From contig NZ_FOEP01000007.1 in NCBI RefSeq assembly GCF_900110775.1, forward strand, positions 122,427-186,426: 64,000 nucleotides of DNA. The letters run 5' to 3'. Positions 53,484 to 62,866 of the stretch are shown in pieces. This DNA comes from Thalassovita taeanensis (GTDB lineage Bacteria > Pseudomonadota > Alphaproteobacteria > Rhodobacterales > Rhodobacteraceae). Position numbers and translations under genes: made by a program. The notes beneath the pieces were generated by a model, which saw nothing but the letters and a program-made list of their open reading frames with translations, did no database searches and was not told the origin of the DNA. Each line of letters begins with the position of its first letter. The stretch's first letter is position 1.

Positions 53484-54287
53484 ATGACAGTGACAGTGGT
53501 GGATCACGGCGCGGTGCGGGTGGTGACGATTGACCGGGGGGCGGCGCGCAATGCGGTCGACCCGGCGACGGCGCAGGCGCTGTATGATGTGTTTTTGGCG
53601 TTCGACGCGGATGAGGCGGTGCAGGTGGCGGTGCTGACCGGGGCGGGCGGCACATTCTGTGCGGGCTTCGATCTGAAGACGGCGGCGGATGGCCGGGCGG
53701 AGGCGTGGATCGGCAGTCTGGATATCCCGCAGGATTGGGATGATCCGGTGGCGCAGCCCCGGCCCGGCCCGATGGGGCCATCGCGGTTGATGCTGTCGAA
53801 GCCGGTGATTGCCGCGATCGAGGGGCATGCGGTGGCGGGGGGACTGGAGCTGGCGGCGTGGTGCGATATGCGGGTGGCGGCGGAGACGGCGATCTTGGGG
53901 GTGTTCTGTCGCCGCTGGGGGGTGCCGTTGATTGATGGCGGCACGGTGCGGCTGCCGGGCATTGTCGGGCAGGGGCGGGCGAATGACCTGATCCTGACCG
54001 GACGCGCGATTGGCGCAGCAGAGGCCGAGCGGATCGGGTTGGTAGACCGGGTGGTGGACACAGGGCAGGCGCTGGAAGTGGCGCTGGCTTTGGCAGAGGG
54101 CTTGGTGCGGTTTCCGCAGCTGTGTATGCGGGCAGATCATGTGTCGGCGCGGATGGCGCCGGGCGATCTGGCGGCGGCGCTGCGGCGGGAGTGGGCCTCG
54201 GTCGCGGTGTTTGCGGCTGAGGGGCAGGCAGGCGCGGCGCGGTTCGCGGCGGGCAAGGGGCGCGGCGGGGCGTTTGACGCGATCTGA
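53484..54287 (+). CDS. enoyl-CoA hydratase/isomerase family protein
   Basis: 267 residues with a crotonase fold: TGAGGTFCAGFDLK (first oxyanion-hole segment), EGHAVAGGLELAAWCDMR (second), and the GRAIGAAEAERIGLVDRVV region. AGGGAGGA precedes the ATG at 53484; the open frame extends upstream over slyX without a domain. Substrate unknown. Downstream to hisS lies a Rhodobacterales-type spacer containing CCCCCGAGGATATTTT. Confidence 0.88.
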   Translation: MTVTVVDHGAVRVVTIDRGAARNAVDPATAQALYDVFLAFDADEAVQVAVLTGAGGTFCAGFDLKTAADGRAEAWIGSLDIPQDWDDPVAQPRPGPMGPSRLMLSKPVIAAIEGHAVAGGLELAAWCDMRVAAETAILGVFCRRWGVPLIDGGTVRLPGIVGQGRANDLILTGRAIGAAEAERIGLVDRVVDTGQALEVALALAEGLVRFPQLCMRADHVSARMAPGDLAAALRREWASVAVFAAEGQAGAARFAAGKGRGGAFDAI

Positions 54288-54469
54288 GGCGGGCAGCGGG
54301 GCTGAAGAAGGGGGCTGTCTGCCCCCGATGGAGAAAAACCGGGGGATTTTCGCCCTCTCCCCCGAGGATATTTTGAAAATGTGAATGCGGGGGTGGGGCA
54401 GAGGTTGCTTGCCCCCTGATCGTGCATCCGGTAGATGCGGGCGCGAGTTGACCGGCAAGGATCTTACCC

Positions 54470-55963
54470 ATGGCCAAGCAGAAAAAAGCCCCCCGTCCCA
54501 AGGCAGAAACGCCGAAGGGCTTTCGTGACTATTTCGGCGCGGAGGTGACCGAGCGCGACGAGATGCTGCGCAAGATTGCCGGGGTGTATAATCGCTATGG
54601 GTTTGATGCGCTGGAATCGAGTGCGGTGGAGACGGTCGAGGCGCTGGGCAAGTTCTTGCCCGATGTCGAGCGGCCCAATGCGGGCGTTTTCGCCTGGCAG
54701 GAAGATGGCGAGGGCGAAAAGCCCGGCGACTGGCTGGCGCTGCGGTATGATCTGACGGCGCCGTTGGCGCGGGTTTATGCCCAGCATCGCAATGAGCTGC
54801 CGATGCCGTATCGACGGTTTGCGATGGGGCCGGTGTGGCGCAATGAAAAGCCCGGTCCGGGGCGGTATCGGCAGTTCTACCAGTGTGATGCCGACACGGT
54901 GGGCGCGGCCAGTGTGGCGGCGGATGCCGAGATCTGCTCGATGCTGTCGGATACGCTGGAAGAGGTGGGGATTGCGCGCGGGGATTACCTTGTGCGGGTC
55001 AACAACCGCAAGGTTTTGAACGGCGTGCTGGAAACCATGGGTCTGTCGGATGAGGCGGGCGCGGACCGCGATGCGGTGCTGCGGACCATCGACAAGTTCG
55101 ACAAGGTTGGCGAGGCCGGTGTGCGCGAGCTGCTGACGACGGGGCGCTTGGATGCTTCGGGGGCGTTTATCGACGGGGTCGGGCTGAGCGCGGCGCAGGC
55201 CGATCCGGTGGTGGCGTTTCTGACCTCGAAAGCGGGCGATGCGGCGGGGACGCTGGCGAACCTGCGGGCGGCGGTGAGCGGATCGGCGATCGGCGTGCAG
55301 GGTGTGGACGAGCTCGAGCTGATTGCCGAGCTGGTGGCGGCGCAGGGATATGGGCCGGACCGGATCGAGATTGATCCCAGCGTTGTGCGCGGGCTTGGCT
55401 ATTATACCGGGCCGGTGTTCGAGGCCGAGCTGACTTTCGAGATTTTCGACGAGAAGGGCCGCAAGCGGCAGTTCGGCTCGGTCGCGGGGGGTGGGCGCTA
55501 TGACGATCTGGTTAAGCGGTTCACTGGGCAGGAGGTGCCGGCGACCGGGGTTTCGATCGGGGTGGACCGCCTGTTGGCGGCGCTGCGCGAGAAGGGCCGG
55601 TTGGTCAGTGCTGTGCGCGGGCCGGTGGTGGTCACGGTGATGGACCGCGACCGGATGGGCGATTATCAGGCGATGGTGGCCGAGCTGCGCAATGCAGGCA
55701 TCCGGGCCGAGGTGTATCTGGGCAACCCGAAGAACTTCGGCAACCAGTTGAAATACGCCGACAAGCGCCAGTCGCCGGTGGCCGTGATCGAAGGCGGTGA
55801 CGAGAAGGCGCGCGGGATCATTCAGATCAAGGATCTGATCCTTGGGGCGCAGATTGCCGAGACAGCGACGCTGGAAGAGTGGAAAGACCGCCCAAGCCAG
55901 TTTGAGGTGGCGCGCGGTGATCTGGTGGCCAAGGTGCGCGAGATTCTGGAAGGGCAGAGCTGA
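54470..55963 (+). CDS. hisS: histidyl-tRNA synthetase
   Basis: 497 residues, class II synthetase. Motif 2 is in [20 protein letters not shown]; the histidine-recognition motif is [25 protein letters not shown] forms motif 3; the C-terminal anticodon-binding domain follows. AAGGA precedes the ATG. Its stop overlaps the hisZ start (TGATG). Confidence 0.97.
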   Translation: MAKQKKAPRPKAETPKGFRDYFGAEVTERDEMLRKIAGVYNRYGFDALESSAVETVEALGKFLPDVERPNAGVFAWQEDGEGEKPGDWLALRYDLTAPLARVYAQHRNELPMPYRRFAMGPVWRNEKPGPGRYRQFYQCDADTVGAASVAADAEICSMLSDTLEEVGIARGDYLVRVNNRKVLNGVLETMGLSDEAGADRDAVLRTIDKFDKVGEAGVRELLTTGRLDASGAFIDGVGLSAAQADPVVAFLTSKAGDAAGTLANLRAAVSGSAIGVQGVDELELIAELVAAQGYGPDRIEIDPSVVRGLGYYTGPVFEAELTFEIFDEKGRKRQFGSVAGGGRYDDLVKRFTGQEVPATGVSIGVDRLLAALREKGRLVSAVRGPVVVTVMDRDRMGDYQAMVAELRNAGIRAEVYLGNPKNFGNQLKYADKRQSPVAVIEGGDEKARGIIQIKDLILGAQIAETATLEEWKDRPSQFEVARGDLVAKVREILEGQS

Positions 55964-57048
55964 TGCCGGAACGGGCGATGATCCGGGCCGAGGCCGCGCG
56001 GTTGCGCGCGCTGTTCGAGGCCGAGGGGGCGCAGGTGGTCGAGACCTCGATCCTGCAACCGGCTGAGGTTCTGCTGGACCTGTACGGCGAGGATATTCGC
56101 GGTCGGGCCTATGTGACGTCGGACGCGCTGCGCGGCGAGCAGATGCTGCGGCCCGATTTCACGGTGCCGGTGGTGCAGATGCACATGGCATACGGGGCTG
56201 CGCCTGCGCGCTATACCTATGCCGGTGAGGTGTTTCGGCGGCAGGAAGATGATGCCGACCGGGCGAATGAATATTTGCAGGTCGGGTATGAGGTGTTTGA
56301 CCGTGAAGCGCCTGCGGCCGCGGATGCCGAGGTGTTTTCACGGATTGCGGGCGCGCTGAACGGGTTGAACCTGCGGGCGGCGACGGGGGACATCGGGATT
56401 TTGATGGCTGCGGTCGAGGGCTTGCAGACCAGTGCGGCGCGCAAGGCGGCGCTGCGGCGGCATATCTGGCGGCCGCGGCGGTTTCGGGCGCTGATCGACC
56501 GCTATTCGGGGCGCACGCCGGTGCCGCCCTCACGCGAAGCATTGTTGGCGGCGGGTGATCCGTTTGCGGCGGGGGCGCCCGAAATCGGGCTGCGCAGCCG
56601 GGCCGAGATTGAGGCGCGGATTGCCACGCTGCGCGAGGATGCGGCCACGCCGTCGTTGTCGGTCAAGGAAGTGGGGTTGCTGGATGCGATCCTGTCAGTG
56701 CGCGAGACCTTGCCCTATGCGTTGGAGCATCTGCGCGACATCGCGGTGGACATGCCCGCGATCAGTCGCGCGGTGGAGCGGTTGGCCGCCCGGATGGAGG
56801 CGCTGTCGGCGCGGGGCGTCGATGTGGCGCTGTTGGATTTCGAGGCCAGCTATGGCCGGTCGTCGATGGAATATTACGATGGTTTCGTGTTCGGCTTCTA
56901 TGCCGAGGCGCGGCCCGATCTGCCGCCTGTGGCCACTGGTGGGCGCTATGACGCGCTGACGCGGGTGTTGGGGCAGGGGGCCGCGATCCCGGCGGTGGGG
57001 GGCGTGTTGCGCCCCGGCCTGATGCTGGAACTGGGGGGCGGCGAATGA
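55963..57048 (+). CDS. hisZ: ATP phosphoribosyltransferase regulatory subunit HisZ
   Basis: 361 residues, a HisRS paralogue lacking the anticodon domain: MLRPDFTVPVVQMH and EVFRRQEDD are the motif 2-like region. In this pathway it pairs with a short HisG to form the octameric, histidine-sensitive enzyme of the first step of histidine synthesis. Between hisS and hisG with overlaps at both ends. Confidence 0.94.
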   Translation: MPERAMIRAEAARLRALFEAEGAQVVETSILQPAEVLLDLYGEDIRGRAYVTSDALRGEQMLRPDFTVPVVQMHMAYGAAPARYTYAGEVFRRQEDDADRANEYLQVGYEVFDREAPAAADAEVFSRIAGALNGLNLRAATGDIGILMAAVEGLQTSAARKAALRRHIWRPRRFRALIDRYSGRTPVPPSREALLAAGDPFAAGAPEIGLRSRAEIEARIATLREDAATPSLSVKEVGLLDAILSVRETLPYALEHLRDIAVDMPAISRAVERLAARMEALSARGVDVALLDFEASYGRSSMEYYDGFVFGFYAEARPDLPPVATGGRYDALTRVLGQGAAIPAVGGVLRPGLMLELGGGE

Positions 57049-57740
57049 GCGTGAAGCTTGGGGTGCCCTCGAAGGGGCGGTTGATGGAGAAGACGTTCGA
57101 GTGGTTCGGCGAGCGTGGGATAACGCTGTCGCGGACTGGCTCGGACCGGGAATATGCCGGAGCGGTCGAGGGCATCGGCAATGTCGAACTGGTGCTGCTG
57201 TCAGCGGGTGAGATCCCGCGCGAACTGGCGGCTGGGCGCATTCATCTGGGCGTGACAGGCACCGATTTGATCCGCGAAAAGCTGGGCCAGTGGGAACAGC
57301 AGGTCGAGGAACTGGCAGAGCTGGGGTTTGGCCATGCCGATCTGATCATCGCGGTGCCTGCGTGCTGGGTCGATGTGGATACGCTGGATGATCTGGATGC
57401 GGTGGCGGCGGCGTTCCGGGCCAAGCATGGCTTCAGGTTGCGGATTGCCACGAAATATCACCGGTTGGTGCGGGAATTCCTGCGTGATCAGGGCGTGGCG
57501 GATTATCAGCTGGTGGACAGTCAGGGCGCAACCGAGGGCACGGTGAAGAACGAGACCGCCGAGGCGGTGGCAGATATCACCTCGACCGGGGATACGCTGC
57601 GGGCGAACCATCTGAAGATTCTGTCGGACGGGCTGATGCTGAAATCTCAGGCCACGTTGTTTCGGTCACGGCGGACGACGGGCGACGAAAGCGAGCGGCG
57701 CACGGTCAAGGAACTGTGCCGGTTGCTGCGGGTCGATTGA
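57045..57740 (+). CDS. hisG: ATP phosphoribosyltransferase catalytic subunit, short form
   Basis: 231 residues. GVPSKGRLMEKTF at the start and the PRPP loop region (EGTVKNETAEAVADITSTG) identify HisG_S, which lacks the C-terminal regulatory domain and needs HisZ. The ATG overlaps the hisZ stop by 4 bases. Confidence 0.96.
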   Translation: MSVKLGVPSKGRLMEKTFEWFGERGITLSRTGSDREYAGAVEGIGNVELVLLSAGEIPRELAAGRIHLGVTGTDLIREKLGQWEQQVEELAELGFGHADLIIAVPACWVDVDTLDDLDAVAAAFRAKHGFRLRIATKYHRLVREFLRDQGVADYQLVDSQGATEGTVKNETAEAVADITSTGDTLRANHLKILSDGLMLKSQATLFRSRRTTGDESERRTVKELCRLLRVD

Positions 57741-57746
57741 GGCGCT

Positions 57747-58241
57747 TCAGCGGGCGCTGAGCGTTTTGCGCAGCCGTCGCAGCATGGCCGAAACGATCAG
57801 CTTGTGCGCCGGGGCGACGGGAAGCATGTAGAGGCGGCCATAGGTGTTGTGCACTTTGACCGAGCTGGTGATGGCCAGCACGGAGTCGGTGGTGGTGATG
57901 CAGGTCATCACATCAAGGTGGCGGTCGCGTTCGGTCAAAAGCATACGTGTTGGCGATATATCCTCGACCAGAAAGAAATCGAGTTTCCGGCCGATGCGCG
58001 GTGGCGTGGTCGGACGTGTCGAGAAGCCACCGATCTTCTTGACGCCAAAGCGGGCGGAAATGGCATCGCGCAGCCAGAAGGCTTGTTTCGCCAGCGGCAG
58101 CGGCTTTTCCATCATCATCTGCCAGACCTCGAACGGGGTCATCGGGTGGGGCAGGGGCAGGGTGGCGACATCAAGAAAGTTGAGCTGATCGCGCGGGGCG
58201 ATCAGAACGGCCTCATCCGGGAGGGTGAGGTGCTTTGCCAT
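57747..58241 (-). CDS. DUF2867-type protein of unknown function
   Basis: 164 residues, beginning MAKHLTLPDEAVL. DUF2867 features include a region around FWLRDAISARFGVK and a C-terminal VKVHNTYGRLYMLPVAPAHKLIV. Such proteins resemble small polyketide-cyclase/SRPBCC-fold proteins. It follows the DUF1489 gene with a 1-base gap and converges on hisG after 6 bases. Confidence 0.8.
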   Translation of the reverse strand: MAKHLTLPDEAVLIAPRDQLNFLDVATLPLPHPMTPFEVWQMMMEKPLPLAKQAFWLRDAISARFGVKKIGGFSTRPTTPPRIGRKLDFFLVEDISPTRMLLTERDRHLDVMTCITTTDSVLAITSSVKVHNTYGRLYMLPVAPAHKLIVSAMLRRLRKTLSAR

Positions 58242-58242
58242 T

Positions 58243-58674
58243 TTACAACACGCCAATGTCGGCCAGCGCCGCGGAGAGTTCCGCAGGCAGGGCATCATCG
58301 GTGCTGCGGGATTCGCTGAGGTCGGCGGGGGCATCGGTGGCGGTAAGATAGCGCCAGCCCTGAAACGGGCGGCGCAGCGCCTGATTTGTGCGGATCACCT
58401 GCGGGTCCAGCACGATGGCGCAGCGGCGGATGCCGTCCTGGCCGGTGACCTCGTCCAGCCGCAGGATGCGTTGGCGGCATTGCACGATGCCTTTGATAAC
58501 CCAGTAGATTGAGCCGCCTTGCAGCAATTCCGCCTCGCGCTTGGGCCACATCCGGGTGACGTGGCGCGGCAGGCCGTCGGCGGTTTGGGCATGGGGTGTG
58601 GCCTGCCATGCGGCAAGGTCTTCGACGCCATCGGTGCCGACGCTGAGCTTGATCAGATTGAGATGGTCCGACAT
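58243..58674 (-). CDS. DUF1489-family protein
   Basis: 143 residues with the conserved alphaproteobacterial pattern LIKLSVGTDGVEDLAAWQ, TRMWPKREAELL, GGSIYWVIKG and QGWRYL. Function unknown; the family is nearly confined to alphaproteobacteria. First gene of a two-gene unit with the DUF2867 gene, divergent from the ribonucleotide reductase. Confidence 0.88.
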   Translation of the reverse strand: MSDHLNLIKLSVGTDGVEDLAAWQATPHAQTADGLPRHVTRMWPKREAELLQGGSIYWVIKGIVQCRQRILRLDEVTGQDGIRRCAIVLDPQVIRTNQALRRPFQGWRYLTATDAPADLSESRSTDDALPAELSAALADIGVL

Positions 58675-58776
58675 AGCGATTCCCCCAGTGATTGTGGATC
58701 ATAGGGGGTGCGGACGCGAGATCAAGCGGCTGAGGCGCGTTTGAAGCGTTGACCCGGCGCGCGCTTCGACGTAGTT

Positions 58777-58790
58777 TGGAAGGCCTTCCA
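58777..58790. promoter_or_regulatory. 14-bp perfect palindrome upstream of nrdJ
   Basis: TGGAAGGCCTTCCA is self-complementary without a spacer and lies 79 bases before the nrdJ ATG in the divergent gap. It could be an operator for a dimeric repressor, but it does not match the NrdR-box pattern, and no B12-riboswitch box is seen in the gap. Confidence 0.4.
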
Positions 58791-58868
58791 GACCCCGTTT
58801 CCGGGCGGGGGTGGATGCTGCCCCAAACATTTGCTGCGACTTTAGCTGCCACCAACAGGATGCCTGAC

Positions 58869-61133
58869 ATGACCCGCTTTGCTGCCCCAATTTCCGAACA
58901 GATCTGGGATATGAAATATCGGCTGAAACACGCGGATGGCACCGTTCAGGACCGCACGGTCGAGGACAGCTGGCGGCGGATTGCGCGCGCGCTGTCGGTG
59001 GTCGAGGCCGAGCCGGAGATCTGGGAAGAGCGGTTCTATGCGGCGCTGGAAGATTTCAAATACCTGCCCGCAGGCCGGATCACCGCCGGGGCGGGCACGG
59101 GCCGCAAGGTCACGATGTTCAACTGTTTTGTCATGGGCACGATCCCCGACAGCATGTCGGGGATTTTCGACATGCTGAAAGAGGCCGCGCTGACGATGCA
59201 GCAGGGCGGCGGGATCGGATATGATTTCAGCACGATCCGCCCGCGCGGCGCCGATGTGTTGGGGGTGGCGGCTGATGCCTCGGGGCCGCTGTCGTTCATG
59301 GATGTGTGGGACGCGATGTGCCGCACGATCATGTCTGCGGGCTCGCGCCGCGGGGCGATGATGGCGACGATGCGCTGCGATCACCCGGATATCGAAGATT
59401 TCATCACCGCCAAAAGCGATTCCGCCCGGTTGCGGATGTTCAACCTGTCGGTTCTGGTGACGGATGATTTCATGGAAGCGGTCAAGGCGGACGGGCCTTG
59501 GGAGCTGTGCTTTGGCGACAAGGTGTATCACACGCTGCAAGCGCGTGATCTGTGGAATAAGATCATGCAGAGCACCTATGAGTTTGCCGAGCCGGGGGTG
59601 ATTTTCATCGACCGGATCAACAAGGCCAACAACCTGAATTACTGCGAGACGATTGCCGCGACCAACCCGTGCGGCGAGCAGCCCTTGCCGCCCTATGGTG
59701 CGTGTCTGCTGGGCAGCATCAACTTGGCGCGGCTGGTCAAGAACCCGTTCGAGGCCGGGGCCGATCTGAACGAGGCCACGCTGGACGAGCTGGTGCGGAT
59801 GGCCGTGCGGATGATGGATAACGTGGTTGATGCCAGTGGTTTCCCGCTGGAGCAGCAGGCACAGGAAGCCGCCAACAAGCGCCGGATCGGGCTGGGCGTG
59901 ACGGGGCTGGCGGATGCTTTGCTGATGGTCGGGTTGCGCTATGGCTCGGACGAGGCCGCGCGTCAGACCGAGGATTGGCTGCACCGGATCGCCCGCGCGG
60001 CGTATCTGGCGTCGGTGGATCTGGCGAAGGAAAAGGGCGCGTTCCCGCTGTTCGATGCGGACGCCTATTTGGCGACCGGGCATATGATGCAGATGGATGA
60101 GGATGTGCGCGACGCGATCCGCACCCATGGCATCCGCAATGCGCTGCTGACCTCGATCGCGCCGACGGGCACGATTTCGCTGTACGCGGGCAACGTGAGT
60201 TCGGGCATCGAACCGGTGTTCGCCTATGCCTATACCCGCAAGGTGTTGCAGAAGGATGGCAGCCGGACGGAAGAGGAAGTGGTGGATTACGCCGTTCAGA
60301 TGTGGCGTGATCTGAAGGGCAATGCGCCCTTGCCCGATTATTTCGTCAACGCGCAGACGCTGGCTCCGCTGGACCATGTGAAGATGCAGGCGGCGGCGCA
60401 GAAATGGGTCGACAGCAGCATTTCCAAGACCATCAACTGCCCCGAGGACATTGATTTCGAGACGTTCAAGAGCGTCTACATGGCGGCCTATGAGAGCGGC
60501 TGTAAGGGCTGCACGACATACCGGCCCAACGATGTGACCGGGTCTGTGCTGAGTGTCAGCGAAGGCAGCGACAAGGTGCCCGAGGTCGATACCGGCGCCG
60601 AGGTGATCTATATGTCCGAGCCGCTGGACCGGCCGCAGGAGTTGGAAGGCAATACCTATAAGCTGAAATGGCCCGACAGCGAGCACGCGATTTACCTGAC
60701 GGTGAATGACATTGTGGTTAACGGCCATCGGCGCCCGTTCGAGGTGTTCATCAACTCCAAGAACATGGAGCATTTCGCCTGGACAGTGGCGCTGACGCGG
60801 ATGATCTCGGCTGTGTTCCGGCGCGGCGGAGATGTGTCGTTCGTGGTCGAGGAACTGAAGGCGGTCTTCGATCCGCGCGGCGGGGCCTGGATGAACGGAA
60901 AGTACATCCCGTCGATTCTGGCGGCCATCGGTGGCGTGATCGAGCGGCATTTGATCTCGACCGGGTTCATCGAGGGCGAGGGAATGGGGCTGAAGTCCGA
61001 CCCGCAGCGTCAGGTGGTGAACCTGGACAACGCCCCGCGCGGCAAGGCCTGCCCCAGCTGCGGCCAGTTCGACATGCGGATGGTCGAGGGATGCATGACC
61101 TGCGCCAGCTGTGGGTACTCTAAGTGTTCTTGA
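58869..61133 (+). CDS. nrdJ: adenosylcobalamin-dependent ribonucleotide reductase (class II)
   Basis: 754 residues: cysteine of MFNCFVMG, the GGGIGYDFSTIRPRG glycyl-rich substrate segment, NPCGEQPLPPYGACLLGS with the radical cysteine region, and APTGTISLYAGNVSSGIEP. The C-terminus has a zinc-ribbon-like end (CPSCGQF to CMTCASCGYSKCS) carrying the redox cysteines. It makes deoxynucleotides with B12 and works with or without oxygen. The ATG at 58869 has AGGA about 9 bases upstream; longer starts upstream lack domain sequence. Confidence 0.93.
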   Translation: MTRFAAPISEQIWDMKYRLKHADGTVQDRTVEDSWRRIARALSVVEAEPEIWEERFYAALEDFKYLPAGRITAGAGTGRKVTMFNCFVMGTIPDSMSGIFDMLKEAALTMQQGGGIGYDFSTIRPRGADVLGVAADASGPLSFMDVWDAMCRTIMSAGSRRGAMMATMRCDHPDIEDFITAKSDSARLRMFNLSVLVTDDFMEAVKADGPWELCFGDKVYHTLQARDLWNKIMQSTYEFAEPGVIFIDRINKANNLNYCETIAATNPCGEQPLPPYGACLLGSINLARLVKNPFEAGADLNEATLDELVRMAVRMMDNVVDASGFPLEQQAQEAANKRRIGLGVTGLADALLMVGLRYGSDEAARQTEDWLHRIARAAYLASVDLAKEKGAFPLFDADAYLATGHMMQMDEDVRDAIRTHGIRNALLTSIAPTGTISLYAGNVSSGIEPVFAYAYTRKVLQKDGSRTEEEVVDYAVQMWRDLKGNAPLPDYFVNAQTLAPLDHVKMQAAAQKWVDSSISKTINCPEDIDFETFKSVYMAAYESGCKGCTTYRPNDVTGSVLSVSEGSDKVPEVDTGAEVIYMSEPLDRPQELEGNTYKLKWPDSEHAIYLTVNDIVVNGHRRPFEVFINSKNMEHFAWTVALTRMISAVFRRGGDVSFVVEELKAVFDPRGGAWMNGKYIPSILAAIGGVIERHLISTGFIEGEGMGLKSDPQRQVVNLDNAPRGKACPSCGQFDMRMVEGCMTCASCGYSKCS

Positions 61134-61426
61134 TGAAACGCTAAGTTCATTGTTGTTGTAGTTGAAAGGACTAATTGTCCTTTTTGGGTGGTTTTTTGGC
61201 CATTCTTGGAAGCATAACGTGACCACCGGGCAGAAACGCCCGGTTGTCGCGGCTTAAGCCCTGAAACACGATGCCCAAGGTTCGACTCTGTCCCAAGGGA
61301 TATGGTGCGGTAGGAGTGTCGTCCAAAACCGAATTCGAAGAAATTCTTCTATTGTTTGGATTTCTCCCGAACACGGGAGGCAACCATACTCGGTGGCCCC
61401 CTATCTGAGGTTCATCGCCTGAAACG
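61134..61426. other. gap with no recognised gene after nrdJ
   Basis: Contains a short hairpin CCGGGC-AGAAAC-GCCCGG at about 61227-61244 and the segment CTCCCGAACACGGGAG. A small RNA is possible because a terminator follows, but no known RNA family can be assigned by eye. A 70-codon reverse frame ending here is too short and featureless to call. Confidence 0.3.
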
Positions 61427-61457
61427 CAAATGGGGCGGCCAAAGGCCGCCCCATTTT
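61427..61457. terminator. strong bidirectional terminator
   Basis: ATGGGGCGGCC and GGCCGCCCCAT pair around an AAA loop, with AAA and TTTT on either side. It closes the reverse-strand small-protein cassette (ends at 61478) and anything transcribed forward through the nrdJ downstream gap. Confidence 0.85.
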
Positions 61458-61477
61458 GTCGTCGTTTTATGTCTGGC

Positions 61478-61879
61478 TTATGTACCGCTTGCTGTTTGTG
61501 CGCGTAGCGCTGCCTCTATCCGAGTATAGGCTACGAGGGCCGCGTGCGCAGAATGTCCGCCATCACAACAAGCGCAAGGGATCAAGGCCCCCCCAAGGTC
61601 CTGGATCTGATATCCGAGCGCAAGGAATGCCTCCCTTGCTGCAGCAGCCAATAGATCAAGGTGCTGCTGCCATTGCATCACCGAGAGGCATGCGATTTCC
61701 CGACCTTGCTGGAAGGGGTGCCTGTCCACCCAAAGGTGGACGACTGGCACCCGAAACTTCTGTAGAAGCCACATTGAGATGTCGCAGATATCTTGTTGGA
61801 GAAGGTTGCCCTCATCGGGGTTAGAACCCCGACGACGAGCGTGCTGCAACTGACAGCCCGCGACGGTGTCAGTCGGCAT
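61478..61879 (-). CDS. uncharacterised small protein, third gene of a cassette
   Basis: 133 residues starting MPTDTVAGCQLQHARRR. A hydrophobic/aromatic middle (ISMWLLQKFRVPVVHLWVD) is followed by IACLSVMQWQQHLDLL, and a C-terminal cysteine cluster CACCDGGHSAHA could bind metal. The ATG overlaps the stop of the gene upstream by 11 bases, so coupled translation is likely. No family recognised. Confidence 0.55.
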   Translation of the reverse strand: MPTDTVAGCQLQHARRRGSNPDEGNLLQQDICDISMWLLQKFRVPVVHLWVDRHPFQQGREIACLSVMQWQQHLDLLAAAAREAFLALGYQIQDLGGALIPCACCDGGHSAHAALVAYTRIEAALRAQTASGT

Positions 61880-62219
61880 TACAGAACCGCGAATGCAGTT
61901 CACTGATACGAGCGCCATGCCAGCGCAGGGCACCAGAGGCATCGAAATTCCGATTCCGTGCAGCAGCATCTGCAGCTTGCGATGTCTGCTTTGCCAGAAA
62001 TGTTTCAATCTCCTGAAGCGCTGTTTTAATCATTTTGGCGTCCGGGTGCTGGTTCCCGAAGATGTCATGCAGATCGCAAAGCGCATCGAAGCCCGAAGGG
62101 GCACCGAAAGCGTCGAACAGATTGCACAGGGCAGGGCCGTGACGGCGCAGATGCTGCTCGGTATCCGCGATCCTGTCGTATGCGGCTTGTGCGATGTTTT
62201 CATTGGTGGTGGTGTCCAT
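61869..62219 (-). CDS. uncharacterised small helical protein, second gene of a cassette
   Basis: 116 residues, mostly predicted helix (NIAQAAYDRIADTEQHLRR, KMIKTALQEIETFLAKQ), acidic, no signal peptide. AGGAGG stands 7 bases before the ATG, which strongly supports translation. It overlaps the gene that follows. No family recognised. The name and role are left open. Confidence 0.65.
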   Translation of the reverse strand: MDTTTNENIAQAAYDRIADTEQHLRRHGPALCNLFDAFGAPSGFDALCDLHDIFGNQHPDAKMIKTALQEIETFLAKQTSQAADAAARNRNFDASGALRWHGARISELHSRFCNAD

Positions 62220-62429
62220 AGGGACCTCCTGTTCATGTAGTTGGATTGCTTTGGGTGGGTGCCATTCTGCGGCGTCACGAAATCCTGCATGAGAGAAGGT
62301 GGTAGGTCTGGCGGTGTGCTCCTTTTGTTTGGATCGGAAGGCGGTTGTTTACTGGTATCAATGAGATTGGTCGTTTTGCGAAAGTACGAAGAAGAAAACT
62401 GCTCGCGCTCCAACTTTTCTTGCGAGATC

Positions 62430-62463
62430 CCCCGCGCCACCGCCGAGGTGACGAGGCGCGGGG
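62430..62463 (-). repeat. GC-rich inverted repeat after the first cassette gene
   Basis: CCCCGCGCC and GGCGCGGGG form a 9-bp stem around a 16-base loop, 8 bases past the stop codon of the 131-residue gene on the reverse strand. No U-tract follows. It may protect the upstream message or reduce read-through to the next genes. Confidence 0.5.
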
Positions 62464-62470
62464 AGAAGTG

Positions 62471-62866
62471 TTATGCAGCTTGGGTATCCTCCATCCCGAC
62501 CACTCCTGCATCATGGAGGGCCTGCTCCAGGCCATCCGCGAGGAGACAGATTTCCGGAACAATTGGATCGTCGGGTTCGAGCAGTGCAAACCCCGAGCCA
62601 TCGCCCCAATCGTCATTGTAAGCGTATTCGAGAAACAGAAGGTTCCGCAGCTCAAGCAATTGACGGCGCAGGCGACGGGTAAATGGCCCACGGCAGTCCA
62701 TCGCCTCGCGAACGGCATTGATCAACCGCGCGCCGCGCCGCCCGCCAAGCAGTACTGCGGCATGGCCGAGTGCTTCATCGTGGTCTTGGAAATACGCCCG
62801 AAACGCGTGTTCGCTTTCTTTGCAATGGGTGAGCTTTGGGTCGGGAATGATCTTGCTGTAGTACAT
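62471..62866 (-). CDS. uncharacterised small acidic protein, first gene of a cassette
   Basis: 131 residues beginning MYYSKIIPDPKLTHCKESE. A basic central stretch (GPFTRRLRRQLLELRNLLF) precedes an acidic end (DDWGDGSGFALLEPDDPIV). AGGAGG lies 4-5 bases before the ATG, so the start is well supported. Same strand and similar style as the two genes downstream, separated by a 251-base gap with a hairpin. No family recognised. Confidence 0.6.
   Translation of the reverse strand: MYYSKIIPDPKLTHCKESEHAFRAYFQDHDEALGHAAVLLGGRRGARLINAVREAMDCRGPFTRRLRRQLLELRNLLFLEYAYNDDWGDGSGFALLEPDDPIVPEICLLADGLEQALHDAGVVGMEDTQAA

Noticed and set aside
58842..61226. Reverse frame of 794 codons opposite nrdJ
   Set aside because: Mirror of a highly GC-biased gene; no recognisable motif; His/Arg/Leu-rich text.
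61171..61383. 70-codon reverse frame downstream of nrdJ
   Set aside because: No ribosome site, no domain, rare-residue text.
61227..61420. Possible 6S-like or other small RNA after nrdJ
   Set aside because: Isolated hairpins only; no family signature could be fitted, so it is noted only as a gap.
62241..62621. Forward frame opposite the small-protein cassette
   Set aside because: Overlaps genes with strong AGGAGG sites on the other strand and has no motif.
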